This document shows positions 57,023 through 64,000 of a stretch of 64,000 nucleotides of DNA, piece after piece. Under the pieces are notes generated by a model. That model was not told where the DNA came from. It saw nothing but the letters and a program-made list of their open reading frames with translations, and ran no database searches. This DNA comes from Ampullaceana balthica. Taxonomy: Eukaryota > Mollusca > Gastropoda > Lymnaeidae. A program made the position numbers and the translations under genes. The stretch's first letter is position 1. Every line of letters begins with the position of its first letter. The DNA lies in contig CALYLW010001198.1 in NCBI GenBank assembly GCA_944989445.1, forward strand, positions 3,287 to 67,286, read 5' to 3'.

Positions 57023-57236
57023 TTATCTTATCTTATCTTATCCATACAGACGCTCCTTCTATGCAGAAGATAGTTGCGTCCACAGACCATGACAGATGAT
57101 CTGTTGGCAAGTGATGCAGCGTTCACAGGCCACGGCTTTGTGGGTTCCACGCATTACCCAGCCGCCTAACTACATGTAGTGTTAGGTACCCATTCGGAGT
57201 GGGGTGACTCAGGGACCACTCGACCACCGCACCCCC
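57023..57236 (-). mobile_element. tRNA-derived SINE (copy 3), internal deletion
   Basis: Same family. The tail tatcttatcttatccataca and body are well preserved. The segment from the body to box A is deleted: tgactcaggga joins directly to ccactcgaccaccgc, the reverse of box A, so box B is lost. Confidence 0.87.
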
Positions 57237-57556
57237 TATTAATTAAGCGTTTTTAGGATCACTTTATTAACTTTAGTCAACTTCTGTTAATACGTTCGGT
57301 AGCGAAATTTTATAATGTATAGTGTATATATATATAGCTTATGTAAACTTTTTTTAAAGTTTAAGTTTATTTTACATAGGCCATCGCTTTCCACATAAAA
57401 TAAACTCGCTAAATCTATGGTTTTTAATTAAATGTCGAGTTATGAATTATATTTAAAAAATCGCAATTTAATTCACATGTGTAAAATATTAATCCAATGC
57501 ATCGCGGAAAAATTGAAATAAAATAATTTAAACGCATATCTAATCTATAAAGCTCA

Positions 57557-58512
57557 GTTGATGTCAAGTATTCAAATAGTTGTTTTATTACATTACTAAT
57601 TTCAAGTATTCAAATAGTTGTTTTATTACATAAATAATGTCAAGTATTCAAATAGTTGTTTTATTACATTACTAATGTCAAGTATTCAAATAGTTGTTTT
57701 ATTACATAAATAATGTCAAGTATTCAAATAGTTGTTTTATTACATTACTAATGTCAAGTATTCAAATAGTTGTTTTATTACATAAGTAATGTCAAGTATT
57801 CACATAGTTGTTTTATTACATAACTAATGTAAAGTATTCAAATAGTTGTTTTATTAAATAACTAATGTCAAGTATTCAAATAGTTGTTTTATTACATAAC
57901 TAATGTCGAGTATTCAAATAGTTGTTTTATTACATAACTAATGTCAAGTATTCAAATAGTTGTTTTATTACATAACTAATGTCAAGTATTCAAATATTTG
58001 TTTTATTACATAAATAATGTCAAGTATTCAAATAGTTGTTTTATTACAGAACTAATGTCAAGTATTCAAATAGTTGTTTTATTACATAACTAATGTCAAG
58101 TGTTCAAATAGTTGTTTTATTACATAACTAATGTCAAGTATTCAAATAGTTGTTTTATTACATAACTAATGTCAAGTATTCAAATAGTTGTTTTATTACA
58201 TAACTAATGTCAAGTATTCAAATAGTTGTTTTATTAAATAACTAATGTCAAGTATTCAAATAGTTGTTTTATTACATAACTAATGTCAAGTATTCAAATA
58301 GTTGTTTTATTACATAACTAATGTCAAGTATTCAAATATTTGTTTTATTACATAACTAATGTCAAGTATTCAAATAGTTGTTTTATTACATATCCAATGT
58401 CAAGTATTCAAATAGTTGTTTTATTACATAACTAATGTCAAGTATTCAAATGGTTTTTTTATTACATAACTAATGTCAAGTATTCAAATAGTTGTTTTAT
58501 TACATAACTAAT
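57557..58512. repeat. 38-bp minisatellite, about 25 copies
   Basis: The unit is ATGTCAAGTATTCAAATAGT plus tgttttattacataacta. Early units alternate cattacta and cataaata; later ones are mostly uniform. Confidence 0.96.
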
Positions 58513-58796
58513 GTTTACAACTGATATCAATAAGTTATAGTAGGAGTTTTGTTATTTGCTTTTTTTACAGTTGAAAACAATTATTATGTCATCCGTTTAG
58601 TCAACAAAAAATAATAAGTCATTTTTTTTTAAATAGTGAAGCCACAAAATTCTCTCTTTGTTTTAGACATTTTCTCATATATAATATTCTATTTTTATGT
58701 CACAGGAACCTGATATCTTGATGAAAATATAGAAAAATTTGCCACTCAGTTATCTCTATCTCAATTACCAAAATCATGATTAAAAATGATTTGTTA

Positions 58797-59325
58797 TTAT
58801 AATATACCAACAACATCATTCAAATATATTAATGTATTTTTACATCATAATATACCAACAACATCATTCAAATATATCAATGTATTTTTACATCATAATA
58901 TACCAACAACATCATTCAAATATATCAATGTATCTTTACATCATAATATACCATAACATCATTCAAATATATCAATGTATTTTTACATCATAATATACCA
59001 ACAACGTCATTCAAATATATCAATGTATTTTTACATCATAATATACCAACAACATCATTCAAATATATCAATGTATTTTTACATCATAATATACCAACAA
59101 CATCATTCAAATACATGTATATCAATGTATCTTTACATCATAATATACCAACAACATCATTCAAATATATCAATGTATTTTTACATCATAATATACCAAC
59201 AACATCATTCAAATATATCAATGTATCTTTACATCATAATATATGTATACCAACAACATCATTCAAATATATCAATGTATTTTACATCATAATGTAGGAA
59301 CAACTCCATTCAAATATATCAATGT
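58797..59325. repeat. 48-bp minisatellite, about 11 copies (single copy in paralogue)
   Basis: The unit contains ACATCATAATATACCAACAA and CATCATTCAAATATATCAAT. It stands at the very start of the segmental duplication; copy A has one unit at 21220. The + frames through it are not genes. Confidence 0.94.
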
Positions 59326-59779
59326 ATGTTTATTTGTAAATATGTATGTCATTTTATGAATCTCAAAATATTATATAATACTAAAAGTTAACTGAAGAAA
59401 TTATTAAATACAATTCTTTATTAGGCATGAAAAGATATTTAATATTAAATCTCAATGTTATTGTCTCTGACAGATATAAGTCAATCAGCCATTTGTTTAG
59501 ATCAAGTTATTGTCTCTGACAGATATAAGTCAATCAGCCAGTTGTTTACCTTTTATCAACCATTATGGGGGTAAGTACTTTAAGTAGATAGTAAAGTATT
59601 TTACTTTTAAAAAGTTACACAATTTCATTTGAAGGATTTTAGTTGAATTAACAATATTATGAAAAAATGTGTTATATATGTTTTAAGTTTTTTAAATTAA
59701 ATTCTGACAGCAAATAGACCAAACCATAATAAATTTATATCAGGAAAAAGAGATAAATGATAAATTTAAGTATTAACAT

Positions 59780-60365
59780 TATTGCAATAACAATACAAAT
59801 CTCATCTTCATGATGGATGTTCACTTAATTAGACAACTTTAATGCAAGAATTAAATACACATTTTAAAATAACATAACAAATATCATCATTATGATGGAT
59901 GGTCATTTAATTAAACAACTTTAAGGCAAGAATTCAATACAAATTTTAAAATAACAAAAACAAATATCTTTATGTTGGATGGTCATTTAATTAAACAACT
60001 TTAAGGCAAGAACTGAATACAAATTTTAAAATAACAAAAACAAATATCATCTTTATGATGGATGGTCATTTAATTAGACAACTTTAAGGCAAGAATTGAA
60101 TACAAATTATAAAATAACAAAACAAATATCATCTTTATGATGGATGGTCACTTAATTAGACAACTTTAAGGCAAGATTTGAATATAAATTTTAAAATAAC
60201 ATAACAAATATCATCTTTATGATGGATGGTCATTTAATTAGACAACTTTGAGGCAAGAATTCAATACAAATTTTAAAATAACATAACAAATATTATCTTT
60301 ATGATTGATGGTAACTTAATTAGACAACTTTAAGGCAAGAATTGAATACAATTTTTTTTAAAATA
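59780..60365. repeat. ~83-bp minisatellite, about 7 copies (single copy in paralogue)
   Basis: The unit contains AACAAATATCATCTTTATGA, TGGATGGTCATTTAATTAGA and CAACTTTAAGGCAAGAATTG. Copy A has one unit at about 21975-22040. Confidence 0.9.
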
Positions 60366-60624
60366 TATAAATTAATATCTATAAGACAATAAGTAATCTC
60401 AATCAGAAAAGACATTTTTTCCTGTCTTAATAAAAGCTAAAAAAGGAAAATATAAAAATAATATTTTAAACTTTATATCCATAAATCTATGTGTATTTAT
60501 TAAAACCACCTTTAAAACATGTAATGCTTTAAACAAATAATTAGATTTAAAAGAATTCAGGATAACTAATTTATTTCTGGTAGATTAATATTTATAAATA
60601 TCTATATTCATAACAAAAACAATA

Positions 60625-60735
60625 ACTCTAATAAGAATGAAGGATTAAACAAAAACCATAGATAAGCGTAGGACGCAATAATCTTCTGTATAGGAGGGGC
60701 GTCTGCAACAGATTAACTAAGCTAAGATAAAACAC
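60625..60735 (+). mobile_element. LINE 3' end (paralogue of 22305-22420)
   Basis: ctctaataagaatgaaggat, agataagcgtaggacgcaat and cttctgtataggaggggcgt match the LINE 3' UTR. Shared by both copies of the duplication. Confidence 0.75.
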
Positions 60736-61514
60736 TACAGTATTATGGTAGTATTTATTGAGCACATTTTATTATAATAATGAGAGAACATTTAAAATAT
60801 TCTTTGATGTAAAAAATATGATTAATTTTGTTTTAATTTTTCTTTCATTCCAATAAAATAATACTTGTGTCTAGATCAGTATTTGGAAAACTTTGTTTGT
60901 CTTATTTCTATAAAAAAGGAAGGACAGATACATATCAATATTTCTGTAACTTATTAAATTTAATTTATTAAAGCTATAACAGTTTAATTAATTTTTAAAA
61001 ATTTCTTATCTATTGGGAGGAGGTGTAAGTTATAAAAATATACGTATTTAAAAGATTATTTTAAAAAAAGATTTAATACATTAAAAAAATACATATATTA
61101 TACAATTGTAAGAATTCCTTTTAGTGTGTGATGTAAATTGTATTGCAAGATCTTAGATTAATTATTAAAGATAATATCAGCTATGTTATTATAAAGATGT
61201 CTTTAGAGTGATAAATATAATATTATAGAAATGTTAGTTTTATTTATGTTGATGAAACAGACCACCCCTCCTCCTTCAATTTAAAAAAAATTTTTTTACT
61301 TACATTGATGGCAGATGGAGCAGAAGTGACACAATATTGAATGTGGCAAATATTTAATTATTGTACAAATTAATACTACAATACATATAGAAATTAAGAT
61401 CTAACAATAATGTTTGTAGATTTACTAATTTAAAATGAAAAAGCACAGCTTATAATATAGTATAGTATTAATAAAATTAAGACAAAAGCCAATCGCGAGT
61501 AACAAGACAATGAA

Positions 61515-61820
61515 AATTATGTCAAATGAATATGAATAGGACCAAGCACCAATACAATTAAAATTATGTCAAATGAATATGAATAAGACCAAGCACCAAT
61601 AGCCCTACAATGAAAATTGTGTCAAATGAATATGAATAGGACCAAGCACCAATACAATTACAATTATGTCAAATGAATATGAATAGGACCAAGCATTAAT
61701 ACAATTAAAACTATGTCAAATGATTATGAATAGGACCAAGCAACAATATAATATAAATAATATAATTAGAATTATGTCAAATGAATATGAATAGGACCAA
61801 GCACCAATACAATTACAATT
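61515..61820. repeat. ~46-bp minisatellite, about 6 copies (paralogue of 24190-24475)
   Basis: Same AATTATGTCAAATGAATATG unit with slightly more variation, including insertions such as agccctacaatg. Confidence 0.9.
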
Positions 61821-63116
61821 TTGACATTTAGGCTTAGGTATTTATACAAATTTAGTTTAAAATAGTGTAAGAATCTTAATAGGATATTTTATATATTGAA
61901 CCAAGTTAATTTGAATATAAAAAATTATATATATTAGTAAATTCTCTTTTCTTAAGCTTAGTGAGCTTAGACTTTGAGATAGTTGATTTTGTTTATTATT
62001 AATAGTCAATAATTAAATTGAATAATTTAGACTCTCTTTCGTATAATTATATTTGTTATCACTTTACCTTGATAATTTATGCATATATTTATATATAAAT
62101 AATAATATATTAACTTATTTAGATATGTGATATAATAATTAAAACTACAAACAAAACAAAAATAATGAAATATATTTCTTTCTTTATTTTTTTACATACG
62201 TCATACGTCATACGCAGGTATGCAAAATTCAATGTATGTCAGCATACGATTTTTATTCTAACTAAAAAAAAACAAGACTAGTGGTCCAGAGACTAAAGTC
62301 AAGCTACACTGACATAACTTAGTTACTAAAACAACTACTACTACTAAATTTAAACTACTTAGACTTAGTAACTCTTAGACTTGGTACAACTAGTGCCACC
62401 TTATTCAAAATATTTTTATTAAATATACTGAGTCTACTGCCACCGCATCCGAAAAAAGTTTGTTTTTTTTTAAATATATTTAATAATATACACGTATTAA
62501 ATCTTAATTAAGATGGTTATGTTTATAAGGTTTCAAGACATGATTTAAGTTATGATCCTATTTGACTATACGGAAGTCAAAAAATATATATTGAGCTTCA
62601 TGTAACCATAGTAACTAAAATCAAATAACCTAGGCGTCCTAGGAATAAAAAAAATAAATAACACATGTCACATATACATTATTTTATAAATACCATATTA
62701 AAATATTAACATATGCAAAATATAATTTGTAATTTTCAATTTTTTTTAATTATCACAAATAATAGATAGATTTTGATCTATCAAGTGAAATTATAATTTT
62801 AAAAAAATAAAAAAATATTGTTATTAATCTGCTATTCTTTTCCAGTTAATATTTTTGTATTACAAAATCAAATGGAATCACTGAATTTAAAAAAGTCATC
62901 GACTACACGAAAATTATTTTTTTAAACCCAATAACAATAACATTTTTCTTTGAATATTATAAAGTGTTAAAAAATTTTTAAAAATAATGTTGAATATTTG
63001 AAGATTAAAATTATTTTAAACTTAATTGTATACTTAATACAATTAAGGTTTAAGTAAGGATTGATCAATTAAGTAATCATATACTAATGTATCGACGATA
63101 CTATCGTAGTCTTTCA

Positions 63117-63280
63117 TTTAAGAAACGACAATTATTGCAGACGACAGACGAGCCGTCTGAATACACTTACTCCAAGGAAGAAATTCACTTGCTGACATTA
63201 ACTTGAAAATCTTTTGATCGTATTCAACGTTGTATTTTATTTTTAACTGACTGAGTAGATAACTAACAGAAATAATAATG
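63117..63280 (+). other. Conserved island, copy B
   Basis: Counterpart of 27887-28050 with only a few differences, one of which removes the in-frame ATG present in copy A (aaaatgaaacg versus taagaaacg). This argues against translation starting there. Confidence 0.5.
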
Positions 63281-63588
63281 TATTTTTAAAAAATCAATTA
63301 TTTAAAAAAAACTGTAAAGGATAATAATAGTTTACAATTGACTAATCAGTTTATGATTATGTATTTCCCTTACACTTACACTTACAGTATTTGAAAATGA
63401 AGTTAATCCACAAAAAACTGCGTAATTTAATGTCACGGCTATTTTCTCGTGCGGCTATATACTCAAATTCTCGATAATTGAAACAAATAAGAACTACAAT
63501 ATATTTACGACAAACTAAATTGTGTAACAATGAAAATACTTATATTTTTTTCAAAGTAAAAGTAATTTTTTACTTTTTCTATTTTCAG

Positions 63589-63646
63589 AATTCTTTAAAG
63601 AAATCAGGTCTGGTATCAGAAAAGCTAAAAAGATTGCAAAACAATG
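63589..63646 (+). CDS. Exon A of the second protease-like gene copy
   Basis: The acceptor ttttctattttcag and donor g/gtagat are conserved, as are length (58 nt), phase and frame (NSLKKSGLVSEKLKRLQNN). The remaining exons lie beyond the window. Confidence 0.62.
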
Positions 63647-63756
63647 GTAGATCGTTAATTTTATATAATTTTAAAGTAAATAGTAGTGCTTTGTTTTAAA
63701 AATTATTATTTTCTTATTTATTTATATATTTTTTTCTAATTTGGTTATATAATAAG

Positions 63757-64000
63757 AGTGAAATAGAGAGAGAGACGGAAGGGAAGAAAGACAGAAATAG
63801 AGATAGAGAGATAGAGAAAGGGGAGAGAGAGATTGAGACCACCATAGAAAGTTTGAGAGAATGAAACACAGACAGAAATAGTGTCAGAGAAAGAGGAGAA
63901 AGAGATTGAGACCACCAGAGAAAGTTTGAGAGAATGAAACACAGACAGAAAGAGTGAAAGAGAGATCAACAGAGAGAAAAAGACGATGTGAAAGAGCAAC
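63757..64000. repeat. GA-rich intronic microsatellite, copy B
   Basis: Equivalent to 28515-28765, here with a duplicated block (gaccacca(t/g)agaaagttt twice). It runs off the window. Confidence 0.9.

Larger units (their letters stand above)
59300..64000 (+). repeat. Segmental duplication, copy B (paralogue of 21217-28790), cut by window end
   Basis: Same order as copy A, shorter because the LINEs, SINE and 50-bp array of copy A are absent. It reaches exon A of the gene (63589-63646) and the GA-rich intron at the window edge. The rest of the second gene copy should follow outside. Confidence 0.9.

Overview
This is a eukaryotic, AT-rich, intron-containing and very repeat-rich stretch. It has GT/AG-spliced exons, LINEs, a tRNA-headed SINE, hAT, Helitron and integrase-type DNA transposons, and no operons or Shine-Dalgarno-linked genes. 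The transposon mix and the style of the one host gene suggest a lophotrochozoan, most likely a gastropod snail. That is an inference from family resemblance, not a search result. Summing the spans I list, tandem arrays (minisatellites with units of 11-98 bp) cover roughly a quarter of the 64 kb. Most long open reading frames are artefacts of those arrays.

Layout. 1-4.3 kb: two minisatellites, then a complete but dead hAT element (906-3986) with terminal repeats, a decayed transposase and a nested retroposon flanked by a 14-bp target-site duplication. 4.5-9.7 kb: back-to-back arrays of 20, 52, 59, 33 and ~55 bp and a G-poor tract. 10-12 kb: 23-bp and 59-bp arrays, the latter split by a LINE fragment with its own target-site duplication. 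12.3-20.7 kb: Helitron-like elements, an 89-bp array carrying CRE-like palindromes, a short hAT MITE and SINE debris. 20.9-30.2 kb: LINE debris, then the one convincing host gene (exons 28349-28406, 28820-28924, 29235-30154), encoding a protein with an apparent chymotrypsin-fold His/Asp/Ser triad. 30.2-33.3 kb: arrays downstream of it, including a second, larger copy of the 52-bp array and its 3' flank from 5.2-5.9 kb. 33.5-45.5 kb: SINE, LINE and two hAT relics (a ZBED5-like one and a TTF/DUF4371-like one with an 8-bp duplication). 45.6-51.5 kb: two adjacent foldback-like elements carrying gypsy/Ginger-type integrase fragments with TGTAA ends and CCGG flanks. 51.5-57.2 kb: SINE, a second ZBED5-like hAT relic, a 26-bp array and Penelope-like debris. 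57.5-64 kb: arrays, then a second copy of 21.2-28.8 kb that again ends in the first recognised exon of the protease-like gene.

How it fits together: the host signal is a tandemly duplicated locus. Copy A is at 21217-28790, with the gene continuing to 30154. Copy B is at 59300-64000 and is cut by the window end. Because copy B lacks the LINEs and SINE found in copy A, those insertions can be ordered after the duplication. Everything else is mobile DNA at different stages of decay and locally amplified minisatellites.
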